From the NCBI GenBank assembly GCA_011032825.1, contig JAADJZ010000011.1:1116001-1180000 (forward strand): a DNA stretch of 64,000 nucleotides, in the 5' to 3' direction. Shown here in pieces: positions 1 through 11,013 of this stretch. The position numbers and the translations under genes are program-made. The notes under the pieces are model-generated. The model did not search any database. It was not told the DNA's origin and saw only the letters and a program-made list of their open reading frames with translations. Origin of the DNA: Massariosphaeria phaeospora (lineage: Eukaryota > Ascomycota > Dothideomycetes > Pleosporales). Position 1 is the stretch's first letter. Every line of letters starts with the position of its first letter.

Positions 1-449
1 ACATCCGGCACGACACGGCACGGCCCTTCAAAGAAGTCCACAACGACCTCAAGATCCTGCTGCAGGGCCGCATCCTGGTGGGCCACGCGGTGAAAAACGA
101 CCTCGACGCCTTGCTGCTCAAGCACGACAAGCGCTTCATCCGCGACACGTCCAAGTACTCCAAGTTCCGCGAGCTGGCGAATATCCCGGGGCGCACGCCG
201 GGCCTGAAGCTGCTGGCGGAGAAGCTGCTCGGCGTGGAGATCCAGGTCGGGGCGCATAGCTCGGTCGAGGATGCAAGGGCTACTATGGCGCTGTTCAAGC
301 TGGAGAAGGACGGGTTCGACACCGAGGTTATTAGTCGGTATGGGCATATAAGAATGGATGCTGCGGGGCCGGAGGTCGACGTGGGGGGCGGCGACGCGGT
401 GACGAGGAAGTCGAAGAACAAGAAGAAAAAGAAGAAGAAGAAAAACTAA
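1..449 (+). CDS. REX4: RNA exonuclease 4 (REX4-like), 3' part of the gene
   Basis: This is the C-terminal part of a DEDDh 3'-5' exonuclease; the reading frame is already open at base 3, so the 5' end lies outside the window. The visible 149 residues include the GHAVKNDL segment, which carries one of the acidic metal ligands, and the late HSSVEDARA motif with the catalytic His and last Asp. Segments such as RDTSKYSKFRELA and TPGLKLLAEKLLG fit the REX4/ISG20L2 subfamily, which takes part in pre-rRNA processing in the nucleolus. The protein ends in a run of lysines, plausible as a nucleolar targeting tail. The stop is TAA at 447-449. Family assignment is strong; the exact paralogue (REX4 rather than REX3) is inferred from the spacing and the basic tail. 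Confidence 0.87.
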   Translation, partial: IRHDTARPFKEVHNDLKILLQGRILVGHAVKNDLDALLLKHDKRFIRDTSKYSKFRELANIPGRTPGLKLLAEKLLGVEIQVGAHSSVEDARATMALFKLEKDGFDTEVISRYGHIRMDAAGPEVDVGGGDAVTRKSKNKKKKKKKKN

Positions 450-778
450 GGTGGCTTAGTTGGCAGACAATGGTTATTTGGGCGTTATGGATGTGCATGG
501 ACACGGTGGCTGTTGTTGGTTGGTACCCTCAAAAAGTTGGACGAGGTGCATTTATGTATTGGTATGTGTGACGGCAGAATCGTGATAACGTGTCCGGGCT
601 AGATGTTATGGTTATGGGCTCCAGCAAGGGGTGTGTAATTATACAACCCGCGAACATAGACACCCTGAAATACTCAACAAAAGTTCATTTGACAGACCGG
701 AATCTTGAATTCTATCTTGACGTCTCTCCATCTCGTTCCTTTCCTACGCAGCATCATCACCTTCCCGAGTGCACACGC
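450..778. other. intergenic, convergent 3' ends
   Basis: The space lies between the exonuclease stop and the stop of the aldo-keto reductase on the other strand. I see no gene or RNA in it; it presumably holds both 3' UTRs. Confidence 0.5.
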
Positions 779-2155
779 CTACAGCCCATGCGGCTTGATA
801 GGCCTCGTATGCGGCACACTATCCAACTTGCCCGCATACTTCAATATGGACACATCCGAGCTGGTCATGCGCGTGCTATACTTATCCCCACCAAACTCAA
901 ACAAGAAGTTCATCGGGAACCCAAGCTCGAACTCCGCCGCCCCATCAATCTCATCAATCTCCTCATCCTCCAGCTCCAAACCCAACGCCTCGATATTGCC
1001 CTTCAGGTGCGCCACATTGCGGCCGCCGACAATGGGGAACACGTACGGCGCCTTGTGCATGACGTAGGCCAGGGCCACGCTGGTGATCTGCGTGTTCTTC
1101 TTCGTGGCGATGGCCTCGAGCTTCTTGGAGATCTGGATCTGCTTGTCCGAGGGCGGCGCCATGTTGCGGCCCTTCTCGTTGGCGGCGCGCTTCGCTTCCG
1201 TGGTGAAGTTGCCGCCGCCGAGCGCGCCCCAGGGCGCGAGCGCCATGCCTTCGTCGCGCGCCATGGGCAGGATGTCGCGCTCGAAGTCGCGGTCCGCGGC
1301 GGACCAGCGGCCCTGGTAGACGCTGAAGGGTCGCAGGCCGTGGTTACGCGCGTCTGGTAGGCCACCGGCTCGTCAGCTACGAACTCGCAAAACGGGGGGG
1401 ACCGGCAAGCACATACACTCGTTCGCCTTGCTCACGACCCACGCCGGCGTGTCGCTCACACCCAGATACAGCACCTTGCCGCTCGCCACGAGGTGGTTCA
1501 AGCTCTGCATCAGCTCGGGCACGCCCGTGGTGAAGTCCCACCAGTGCACATACAGCAGGTCAAGGTACGTGGTCTGTAGCTTCTTCAGGCTGGCCTCGAC
1601 GGACACCTTGAGCGACTTGGACGAGTTGCCGGCGTAGTTGGTGCGCTGGCGGGGGGTGCTGTTGCGCGGGTCGGGGAACGTGGTGGTGAATTTGGTGGCG
1701 AGCACGATCTCGTCGCGGTTGTTGCGCGCGGTGAGCCATTCGCCGATCCAGAGCTCGGATTCTTCGTTTTGGTAGTTGTTGGCGCTGCGGGGGTAAGTGG
1801 TGTGGTTTCGTATGCGCTGGGATGGGATTGGGGATGGGGGACATAGATGGTGGGGCAAACGAGTGTGGGGTACGAGCATCTATCTCGGGAGCTCTGGTGG
1901 GGTAGATGACGCTCATAACTCGGGAACCGGGCCAGGTACTCACGTATCGATGAAATTGCCCCCCTGCTCAAAGAAGAAATCCAGAATCTCAAACGTCATC
2001 TTCTTATCGCACTTGCCCATGAAGTCCTCCCACGCATCGCCAAAGTTCATGGCTCCCAGACACAGCGGGGACACGCGCACGCCCGCCGTGGGCGCCAGCA
2101 CGCGGTGGAACGCTAGAAGGGACTTTGGCTCGGGGACTGCGCCGAAGGGAGACAT
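779..2155 (-). CDS. aldo-keto reductase, aryl-alcohol dehydrogenase / norsolorinic acid reductase type
   Basis: This is a NADPH-dependent oxidoreductase of the AKR superfamily (fungal AAD/NorB-like branch), a cytosolic TIM-barrel enzyme. The model has three exons, 2155-1944, 1784-1417 and 1353-779, with GTGAGT and GTATGT donors and CAG acceptors, giving 384 residues, the usual size for this branch. The catalytic tetrad is visible: Asp70 and Tyr75 (FIDTANNYQ, split by the first intron), Lys102 (LATKF) and His151 (LYVHWWD). The late GGRNVAHLKGN segment matches the cofactor-binding region. The substrate cannot be read from the sequence. The norsolorinic-acid reductase relatives act in polyketide clusters, but no polyketide synthase is nearby, so an aldehyde or ketone housekeeping or detoxification role is more likely. 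Confidence 0.9.
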
Positions 2156-3042
2156 GGTAGGTGGGACTGAAGAGAGGTTTGGAGGGTCTAGGGAGTGGGA
2201 TTGGGATTGGGATTGGATTGGGATAGGACGGGGCTTGTAGTGAGGTGAGTTGAGGTGAGGGTAGACCGTCTCGTCTTAAATACCTAGACGGTACGGTCTC
2301 GAATTCGTCCTCGCATAGCCATGACGTTTATACTATACTGCAGCCGCGGGCCGCGACTGCTTGGTTTATTCCTACAAAGGAAGGGTGGTTCGCAGCGCTG
2401 TTAGGGTCTACCGGAGGCTCGGCTTTAGATGGAGCATAGTGTGAGTGTGGTGTGCAAAACCAAACTGGGTGCAAAAGATCGGCAATGTGCGAGCAGCCCC
2501 GATAGATTTCGGGGCCGAACATATTCTTGCATAGATGTTAGGTCCGATAGTTCCGACAGCACTTAATGGTAGTTTGTTCGGGCAAATCTTTTCGTGTTAG
2601 AGCCTCATTTGTGTAGATATCACCCCCCCTAGCAGAAATCATTTCCGATGACGATAGACTTGAGGGGATCCTCTTGATAGTATAGGACTTTCTAGTAATA
2701 GGTAAAGAGTGTACCTATACCTTTGCAAAGCCCTATTGTATCTAGTATACTACTAATCAAAGCCTGCATACAGACATAAGAGGGTAAGGTCACCTAGGTG
2801 GGTATCGGAAATGGATGATGCCAGGGAGGTGATATCGTAAATCAATCAAAGCCACAGCTGTTACACCTTAAAGCCGGGCCCATAACTCCGCCGTATCTAT
2901 GAGGCTTCGTACTCCCATTTGTGTTTTTGGCGCTTGAGATCCCCACAATAACTCCACCGCTTTTCACGAAGCTGCTCGACGCCTTACTAGCTCTTTCCTC
3001 GCCTTCGTACTCATTCTAATCCAGTCCGTCCCCGTTCCGACT
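2156..3042. other. intergenic, AKR promoter side
   Basis: About 0.9 kb with no convincing ORF. It holds the AKR promoter and the 3' side of the MFS gene. It is AT-richer than the flanks around 2620-2800, with many short TA-rich words, but I see no clear repeat. Confidence 0.45.
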
Positions 3043-4745
3043 CTACTCTGTCCTCTTCCTGACTCTAGGCAGCGCTACCCAACAAGCCATCATAACAACA
3101 TATAACCCCACACAGACTGGATGAAGCACCCATGTGCCCGCAGCCTGCGCCAGAATACCAGTAGTGAATGGAGCAACGGCCCCTCCGGAGCTGCCTGCAC
3201 CGGCAATGAAGCCCATCGCCGTCGTCTGTACGTGACGGGGCAAAAGGCGTAAGAAAATGGTCTGAGCACATGGATACACCGGACCGAGAAGTAAACCGAG
3301 AGCGGAAACAGCGACAGCATTGCCGATCACGTTGGGAATGAGCCAGGCCAGGAGCTGGAGGACTAGGGAGCCTAAGGTGAGAATGGCAACGTAGTTCTTT
3401 TCGCCGATTCTTGGGGCCGCGTGGGTAAGAACGAAACGGCCCAGTGTGATGCCAGCCTATATCGCAGTCAGTTTGGATACTCGCGAATCTGAAGTAGATG
3501 ATCGTATTCTTACCCAAAACCCAGCAGTAACGTATCCCACACTCGCCGGATCGCCTCCGCGGTACGTGATCAGGAAAGAGATGACCCAACCAGAGATAGA
3601 CACTTCAGCGCCTTGGTAAGCGAAGATGAACAGGGCTCCGAAAACAGTGACCCGGTTTTGCAATGCCAGTTTCAGGTTGTTTAGCTTTGAAACTTCCTCG
3701 GACGCTGCCTGGCGACTGGCAGTCCTCTCAGGTACAGTAAGCAGCGATGGCGGTGACTCTTCTCTGTAGGACCAGAAGGCCCACCCAGCAAATGCAATGC
3801 AGAAGAGCCGAATACCAAGAGGTAGGAGGTAGAATCGAGACCACATGATACCTTTCGAAACCATTGCAGTGCCGATGATGGGAGCAACTGTTCCACCGAT
3901 ACCATAGGAACCGTGGGCAACACCGAGGATGACACTAGGTGGGTGGATGTTTGCGCAAAAGACGTTGTTCAGGGCAATATTGATGGCCATTCCGTACCCA
4001 AGAAGGAAGAAACTGCATTCGTTAGAATGATCACAAGCCCGTATAGGAGTCGACAGACTTACGATACGATGACGGCTGGGTACGGTGGAGTAGTGACGAG
4101 AATGATGTATGCCACGAGCATCAGCAACTCCGCCAAAACCAGCGTCTTTGCTCTTCCGAGTCGGTTCAGTGTGGTGTTAGTGAAGAATGCAGCTACGATG
4201 AATCCTGCCGCATTGCCCACGAAAACCATCGACATGATGGCGTACTGTATTTGATAATGGGCTTCCATGTACGGAATCAACGCACCAACAACTGTACCCC
4301 TTTAGTTACACCTCTATCTTATTGCTAAAGTGGGGTTCCTAGTGCACAAATCTGGAGACGTACCGCTATCATTGATCCCATTCCCAAAATAGATCAAACA
4401 ACAAGCTAGAATTCTCCATTTGTTTGCAGGAGGATCGTTCCATCTCTGTATGAGGTTTACCTCATCGCGCCGAGGAGTTGGCGGTCTACTCATTTCCAGT
4501 TCACTTGGAGACATTGGTGCGGACTGTTCATGGGGAGTATGGGTACCGGACGTTGGGGTCTTTGGAGATTGAGGCTTTGCAGCGGAAGGCCCATCGTGTG
4601 GTTTCCCAAGGGTGATAGTATCAAGTTCCAGAGCTTCGGGTGGCTCAGGTCTCTCAGTACGACTTTTCTGATGCGTGGCAGGCGGACTGGTTACCGTCGA
4701 GGTAGGCTGAATGTCGAATAGACCGTGGAAGGTAGTGGACGCCAT
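3043..4745 (-). CDS. major facilitator superfamily transporter
   Basis: This is a predicted multi-pass plasma-membrane or vacuolar transporter. Four exons (4745-4364, 4291-4063, 4012-3514, 3456-3043) give 507 residues. About 120 N-terminal residues are hydrophilic and rich in Pro, Ser and Thr. The membrane domain then begins (RILACCLIYFGNGINDS) and continues with repeated hydrophobic helices, including GNAAGFIVAAFF, GVAHGSYGIGGTVAP and GFIAGAGSSGGAVAPF. The pattern resembles the fucose-permease-like/BSC6 group of fungal MFS proteins. The substrate is unknown. The open frame continues upstream of 4745 to 4988 without a stop, so a longer N-terminus is possible; I chose 4745 because the upstream part is not conserved-looking. 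Confidence 0.86.
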
Positions 4746-5379
4746 GATGGAAGACTGAGGGTAACGGTGGGCCCTCTGACCAAGCGACTTGATGTAAAGA
4801 GAAGTAAATCCTAGAGAGAAATCTGCTTGAAATATGGAGTATACAACCACTTTGAAGGACCTACCGTGAGCGTCATTGCTGAATAATTGCTGCGGGGGAG
4901 GATAAATCCACCTGCAGCCTGCAGGCTCCACAAAACTGCAGCCATAGTCGGTAAGCAATACTCTCGGAACCACTGGCAGCTGAAACATGTGAGTGGCTAC
5001 ACCGACGAGAAAGCGAAGAGGTCACCGCCATGTCATAATTCGTTTCCGATGCGCAGCTAGGTAGGCCTACTCTCTCACCTCTACAAGCCCTACACAACAA
5101 TACCTAGTATGCTAGATGCAGTAGGGCTTTGTAAAGATAGGAGTAGACAGCCTACCTATTGCTAAAAACTCCTAGGCTGTTAAGAGGATCGCCTGAAGTC
5201 TTCTATTTATCAGCAATGAATTTTGCCAGGGAGGTGAGGTAGATACAGTGGGGGAAATCATCGGCTAAATTTTCCGTTTGCGGGTCGGCCAGTTTTACCG
5301 CATTTGGAGCTGTTGAACCCCTCAGCCCCTCCAAAAATAATTTCTTGCCACCCCCAACAGACCAACATCTACCGCGACG
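4746..5379. other. divergent promoter region between MFS transporter and EIF1AD-like gene
   Basis: Intergenic space with both transcription starts presumably inside. Short TA-rich words occur at 5100-5220. No gene or RNA is recognisable. Confidence 0.45.
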
Positions 5380-5845
5380 ATGCCCCGCCCCAAACGCGAT
5401 CTCCTCGCCACGGTCGAAGAGACGCTCACGCCTCCCACCACGCTACCCGAAACCCAGACCATCGCTCGAGTCACGAAGGCCGCAGGAAACAATCTGTACA
5501 ACGCGGAAGCGCCGGGCGGCAAGGCCGTGCTGGTGGAGCTCGAAGCCAAATTCCGCTCGAAGATATGGATAAAGCGCGGGAGCTATGTCGTCGTGGATGC
5601 AGAGGGGCTCGCTGAGCGAGAGAACAAGCTCGACGGCGAGATCGTGAACGTGGTGAGGGACGAGAAGCAATGGAGGAAGATGAGCTATTGGTGCGTAGTG
5701 ACGCTGGTATCGCGACAGATATACAGTGGTATTGATACATAACAGGCCCAAGGAATTCGTTAAGAAATCATCGTACGACGACGACAGCGATGAGGAGGAG
5801 TCCACGGTTGGGAAAATGCCGCCGGCCGATTCCGACGAGGAGTGA
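5380..5845 (+). CDS. EIF1AD-like S1/IF1-fold RNA-binding protein
   Basis: Two exons (5380-5690 and 5746-5845; donor GTGCGT, acceptor ACAG) give 136 residues. The first ~100 residues form an eIF1A-type OB fold: a segment around TIARVTKAAGNNLYN, then VLVELEAKFRSKIWIKRGSYVVV and GEIVNVV. The C-terminal tail is short, acidic and Ser-rich (DDDSDEEESTVGK). This order, with no long eIF1A C-terminal extension, matches the eukaryotic EIF1AD family rather than eIF1A itself. Family members bind RNA and have been linked to late 40S subunit maturation; that role is inferred here. The stop codon lies only 8 bp from the stop codon of ALG3 on the opposite strand. Confidence 0.9.
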
Positions 5846-5853
5846 GTGGGCGG

Positions 5854-7259
5854 CTATTCGGCATGTTCGTGGTCTTCCACCAGCTTGCCGTTGGTTTCGA
5901 CACTATCCAAGTCGTGTCTTGTTCCCCACCATGCTCCCAGCACCGTTGTCGCCAGAACTCCTACAACCGTCGCGGAACTCACGGGTGTACTCGGGTACAC
6001 GTTCCACGCCCATTCTTGCGCGCCCCAGAGCGCATACTGGACGACAGGGTGGAAACCCGCCTTCCATAGGAGGAAAGGGGTCGTCCATGCGATATATGCG
6101 TAGAACTGGTAGTGTAGAGATCTGGCACATAGCAGTCCAATCGCCGTAGCGGTTAGAATCGTCGTCATAATGAAATTTGGCGTTACTCTTCGAGCCATCT
6201 GATCTTGGTCTCGTGGTTCGCCTTTCAGCAAACTGAAAAACTCGCGAGGCCGGCGTCGCGACGGCTTGATCCATCGTGTGGCCGTGAACCAGATCAAGAG
6301 TCCTACATGGATGACCAGAAGACTGATTGCGAAATTCTTTGACAAGAACGTATCTTCGTCGATAAATCTCCAGTTGACGGTCCATTTGTAAAGAAACTCC
6401 CTGGTTAGCTCAAATGCCCTCTGAAAGTAAGATGGTGCCCTTTTGCGGAACGGGTAACCATAGAGAACCTGGGATTATTAGCCAACGCTCCTCAACTGGT
6501 TCGGGATACGCACTGAAATTTGAAGGATGATCATGGCTTGCGTAATCCCTTCTTTTGAGCCCAAAGCTTGAAGCATAAGAACGCCAATGGCAGGTAATGG
6601 CAACAGCAAGCTCATTTTGACGTTGAGGCCGGTCGTGTAGATGAAGGTCCCCAAATGCCATTGATTCCTTTGGTAAGCGTAGATTGCAGAAAACAGCGCC
6701 AGTACTGCAAAACAGTCATTGAAGCAGCGCAGCATGAAGATGCTGTGGAGGCGCTTTGATAGAATGAGAAGTGGAAGCACATAAGGGGGAGCCTGCGTTT
6801 CAGTCAAAATAGCCCGATCTGGCAATGAAGCTTGCGCACCTTCGCCTCTCGGTAGCATTGGATGACAACCGCAAGCGTAAGCAAATACACAAGAGCGAAG
6901 ATATATTGCGCAGTCTGAATGTCGCGCCCTTGATCCGTGAGCATGTAGAGGATGCGGTAGATGAGAACATGCGCTCCGGGATAGACGAGCGGCCCTGTCG
7001 AGCCAACGATATTCTTGTAGTCATTTTCTCCTTTCAGATAAATCTCAATTTGCTGCATGTATGTCTTCCAGTCGATTTCCGTATCTGCCGGTAAAGTTAA
7101 CTCGACGTGTTGTTTGTAGGCCTAGGGAGAATACGAACATGGAACTCTGTCAATGATTATGCCGCAGAGCGCTGCATCTGCTATTAAGAGTAACGGGTAT
7201 ATCCATCGGGTGTGCTTCGGATTCCGGGCAATTTCTAGCCCTTCGTTGATGAAATTCAT
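5854..7259 (-). CDS. ALG3: ALG3, Dol-P-Man:Man5GlcNAc2-PP-dolichol alpha-1,3-mannosyltransferase
   Basis: This ER-membrane glycosyltransferase adds the first lumenal mannose (the sixth in total) to the lipid-linked oligosaccharide used for N-glycosylation. Four exons (7259-7139, 7084-6840, 6792-6514, 6468-5854) give 419 residues, the usual family size. Recognisable family segments are the N-terminal lumenal stretch [14 protein letters not shown] with the acidic pair typical of dolichol-dependent transferases, [22 protein letters not shown] residues ([15 protein letters not shown]), and [14 protein letters not shown]. Several hydrophobic helices are present. The first intron is 54 bp and was placed to restore the VPYTEIDW motif. 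The gene is convergent with the EIF1AD-like gene, with stops 8 bp apart, so the 3' UTRs must overlap. Confidence 0.94.
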
Positions 7260-7693
7260 GTTGTTTGTAGTTTGGATGGGTGCCCGGGGTTAGCGCTGGT
7301 GATATAAGGTGTGGGCGAGTCACGTGTAGATCGTTGGGGTTTCAAGTTTCGCCGGCAAGGACATCTTCAAACTCGCATGCGTTTCAAAAGAGTAAGCTGT
7401 TCGTACCATGCAGGCCGTGATTTATTTTCATATGTGTCTTCTCAGGGCTTTAGTCGTTACGCCCCGAGCAATCCATCCATTCATCCATGGATGGATCTCT
7501 TTTTCATTCCGATCGTTCCGAATCACGCCAAATCTGTCAGAACATCCATGCGATCATCCTGCTAGGCCAGTAAGACAGACTGGCAAAAGGTCCCAGACTC
7601 CTGAGTCCTAACCGGCTTTTGCGATACCCAACCAAATGCGCCAGGCTCGGTCATATCTACTATCCTTTGTAGTACTCCGTAGTACTGTAGATG
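7260..7693. other. intergenic, upstream of ALG3 and downstream of chorismate mutase
   Basis: It contains the ALG3 promoter and the ARO7 3' UTR. A short CATCCATGGATGG-type palindromic stretch lies near 7480-7494. I see no gene. Confidence 0.4.
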
Positions 7694-8596
7694 CTATTCC
7701 CATTGTGTCCCTATAAGGCGCTGCATAAGATACTCTACCTCGACCTCTTTGGTGAGAGGAATGACCCAGTCCTAGAGCCATGTAAGTATTATCGAAAGGT
7801 TTATCGTCAAGATTGTCCTACCTTGTACATGGCCGCGACAGCCTCCGCGTTGACCTTGGAGAGGCCGTCAGCACCGGAGTCTGGGTCAGTGCCGTACGTC
7901 TTCGCTTTCAACCTCAGTCGCTCTAGCACCTTCTGTTCCACCTTCGCGTCCGTGATAGCCTCGTCAATACCAAGTCTATCTTCGGATTTGATCAAGCGAA
8001 CGAAGCGCTCGGTCTCCTTCTGGAATTTGGCCTCTGCGACGAATTTGCCAAAGTGTACCCGTCGTGACAAAGCCTGAAGGCAAAGCACGTCGCAGGTTCC
8101 CGCAGAGCCATAGTTCTCCTGTTGTACGCCTCTATCCTCTCCTCCAGTCTGTGGGCATGCCGCCGGCAGAATGTGCTGGATATAGCTTTGTTTTAGTTTC
8201 GTATTGACGTTGACGTTGTTCGGGTGCAGTATCTTGGGATAGTGCAAAGGCTTGAGGATCGGGGTCTGAAGAGCCTCCGGGAAGAATGCGTATTCGTCTG
8301 GGGACTGGTATCGGCGGACGAGGGACTGTACACGCTCTTGTTCATGGAGCATCCAATCGAATAGACTCAGAGAACTGCCAGGAATATCAACGCCTCCCGG
8401 CACGTAGATTCTCTCGTTTAGACGGAATTGGGAGCGCTCGATCAGGTGAAAGATAATAGTGTCTTCCAATCGGCTGCGTGCTGTCAGGATCTTCTAGGTG
8501 ACCGCATGCGCGTGGAGGGGCCTACATAAGCTGGAACCGAATGTTGGCCAAATCCAGGGCTTTCGACGGATCTGACAGGTCAATCGCAGAGTCCAT
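7694..8596 (-). CDS. ARO7: chorismate mutase
   Basis: The enzyme converts chorismate to prephenate, the branch step to phenylalanine and tyrosine, in the cytosol. Three exons (8596-8526, 8473-7822, 7771-7694) give 266 residues, the standard length of the fungal AroQ allosteric dimer. Landmarks run in order: NIRFQLIRLEDTIIFHLIER (catalytic helix 1, its Arg and Glu residues split by intron 1), the FPEALQ region, QENYGSAGTCDVLCLQALS, RRVHFGKFVAEAKF, and the final DWVIPLTKEVEVEYLMQRL. Yeast relatives are activated by Trp and inhibited by Tyr at the dimer interface; this is expected, not shown. The last exon encodes only 25 residues but carries the highly conserved end. Confidence 0.95.
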
Positions 8597-8908
8597 GGTC
8601 TCTCCGGCGTACCGCGACTATGTCTTCCAGAAAATAGAGGTTGAAGGAAGAGTTCATCGAGGCTGCTTGAACTCTGTGGCTCAACATCACTGGATGCCCG
8701 ATCCCGAGGTCGGCACGGAGAGGTCCGAGCACACCCTGCATCGCTTGCACACCAAAACACATCACTTACCTCCAGGGCTGGGCAATCGGCACGAGGCCTA
8801 ACACACGTCGCAGTCCGTTGCGCTCATGGAAAGATCTCTATTCTCAATGAAGTGACGGACTAACGGAGCAAGCTGTGCGCCCATCCACCCATCCTGCCAC
8901 CCGCCCGC

Positions 8909-11013
8909 ATGGCCCCCACTGGCCGCAACAACGGTTCGCCATCTCGAGGTAGATCCACGAGCCCGCGGCCCATGATGCCTCCGGAGGACGACGACCCGAG
9001 CCTCCTCGATAACCTCTCCGATGTATTTAGCGCGCACGGCTATGCTCTGTCATAGAAGCTGACTTCTCGCAGTCTCGCCATCTACAAGCGTTTGGGAAAA
9101 AAGTCACAGCTACGGCAGGGAGCTTGATAGGTGCCGAAGGCGTTAGCCAGCACTATCAAAACGCCTTAGGGGAGCTTCACCGAGAACTCCGGCGACCCAT
9201 GCTCCAGCGATCTGTCTTCTCGTTCGCCCAGTCGACGCCACGCGAGCTCGTCCGCTCTAGGATATCGGTCCCTGAGATCCAGCATCGCGCACTATCGTAC
9301 CTTCCTGATGAGCTCCTGTCGAATATCCCTGAAGACAAGAGTTCCTATTCGCTATTTGAGGGCTTCCAAGCTTCGCTGCCGGATGAGCCCACCGTGGACA
9401 AGAAACATGGGAGACACAACGCGAGAGGCCAGAGGATGATTGGCGCAGCGGTGGAGGACGAAGACTCGAATCTGCCACCCTCAATGGTCAAACTAAAGAA
9501 CCAGAAGCATAGCATGAGCCATCGCTTGGAGATGATGGGTGTCAGGAAGCACATGTGCGCCACGGAGATCCACGAGATTGACAACAAGATTGCAAACCTG
9601 AACACGATGCGCAAAATTGTATTGAATCGATTAGCTGGAATGGAAGACGAGGAGGCGGAACTTGAACAGGACATGCTGGAAGTGGAAAACAAGATTGAAG
9701 ATCTTCAGGAAGAGCTGGAAGATGCTGCTGCGTTAGCTCCCAAAGCTCCAGAATCCCCTACCACAGATTCGGACGAGGAGGAGGATAGAGACGAGTTCAT
9801 GTCGGACTCTATATATCAAAAGATATCTTCTCCAAAATCAAAGCGAAGACGAGGTACGCGAAGGATGTCTATGCCGATTGTACATGAGCATCTGGAACCC
9901 GGTTCCAAGATCAAGGAGCTACCAGCACACAATGACGCTATCACGGCCCTAGACTTCGATGCACCATGGGGCACCCTGGTCACTGCTGCTCTGGACGACA
10001 CTGTAAGGGTATGGGATCTGAATGCCGGACGCTGCATAGGTCTGCTCGAGGGCCATATATCGTCAGTACGCTGCCTCCAGGTTGAGGACAACATCGTTGC
10101 AACTGGTTCCATGGACGCCTCGATCCGGTTATGGGACTTGAGCAAGGCGGAATATGCTCCTTCAGACAGCCGAACACACAAGGATGCCGATGACGAGGAG
10201 GATGACGATGGTCTAACGTTCGAGAACTCGGAGGATGCACCTCCGCCTCCGCCGCCAACAATCATGCAGGACTGCCCGCTTTTCTCTCTCGAATCCCATG
10301 TGGGAGAAGTCACCGCGCTTCACTTTCGAGGCGACACTCTTGTTTCTGGCTCCTCCGATAAGACCTTGAGGCAATGGGACTTGGTGACAGGGAGATGCGT
10401 GCAAACACTGGATGTTCTGTGGGCTGCCGCGCAGGCTAGTGCAACGGACGCGAACAGTGGACAATGGCGGCAGACGGGGCGCACGTCCGATGCCTCCGCC
10501 GATTTTGTCGGGGCCATTCAAGTGTTTGATGCTGCATTAGCATGCGGTACTGCCGACGGAATGGTGCGGCTTTGGGATCTGCGAAGTGGTCAAGTGCACC
10601 GTAGCCTTGTCGGTCATACGGGACCGGTGACTGCTTTGCAATTCGACGACGTCCACGTTGTCACTGGCAGTTTGGACAGAAGCATTCGGGTAAGCTAACT
10701 GTAGTCTCAGCTCAAGGGTAACTGCTGACTCTACTAGATCTGGGATCTTCGAACAGGATCGATCCACGATGCTTATGCCTATGATAGTCCCATCAGCGAC
10801 ATGATGTTCGACGCCCGCCGCATTGTCTCTGCCGCCGGCGAGGACGTGGTCAAAGTCTACGACAAGACAGACGGCCGACACTGGAACTGCGGCCCCGGTG
10901 TCGGAGTAGACGAAGACGCTACTGCCCTCTCGACTATTGAGCGGGTACGGATCAAAGAAGGCTACCTGGTTGAAGGGCGCAAAAACGGCATGGTTGGCGT
11001 CTGGTCCTGCTAA
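8909..11013 (+). CDS. MDV1: mitochondrial division protein 1 (WD40 adaptor)
   Basis: This adaptor bridges Fis1 on the mitochondrial outer membrane and the dynamin Dnm1 for mitochondrial and peroxisomal fission. Three exons (8909-9022, 9073-10689, 10738-11013) give 668 residues. The N-terminal Fis1-binding region includes [20 protein letters not shown] just after the first intron. A long coiled coil spans roughly residues 187-261 ([16 protein letters not shown]...[16 protein letters not shown]). From about residue 320 there is a beta-propeller of WD repeats with clear WDL/WDLR ends ([43 protein letters not shown]). An acidic and Pro-rich loop interrupts the propeller near residue 430, as in fungal homologues. 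The start at 8909 gives the conserved N-terminus once the intron ending at 9072 is removed. Confidence 0.93.

Noticed and set aside
590..1360. 256-residue plus-strand ORF
   Set aside because: It is the complement of the last exon of the aldo-keto reductase, which has the conserved motifs.
779..4745. Possible secondary-metabolite cluster (norsolorinic-acid-reductase-like AKR next to an MFS transporter)
   Set aside because: No polyketide synthase, peptide synthetase, P450 or cluster regulator lies nearby.
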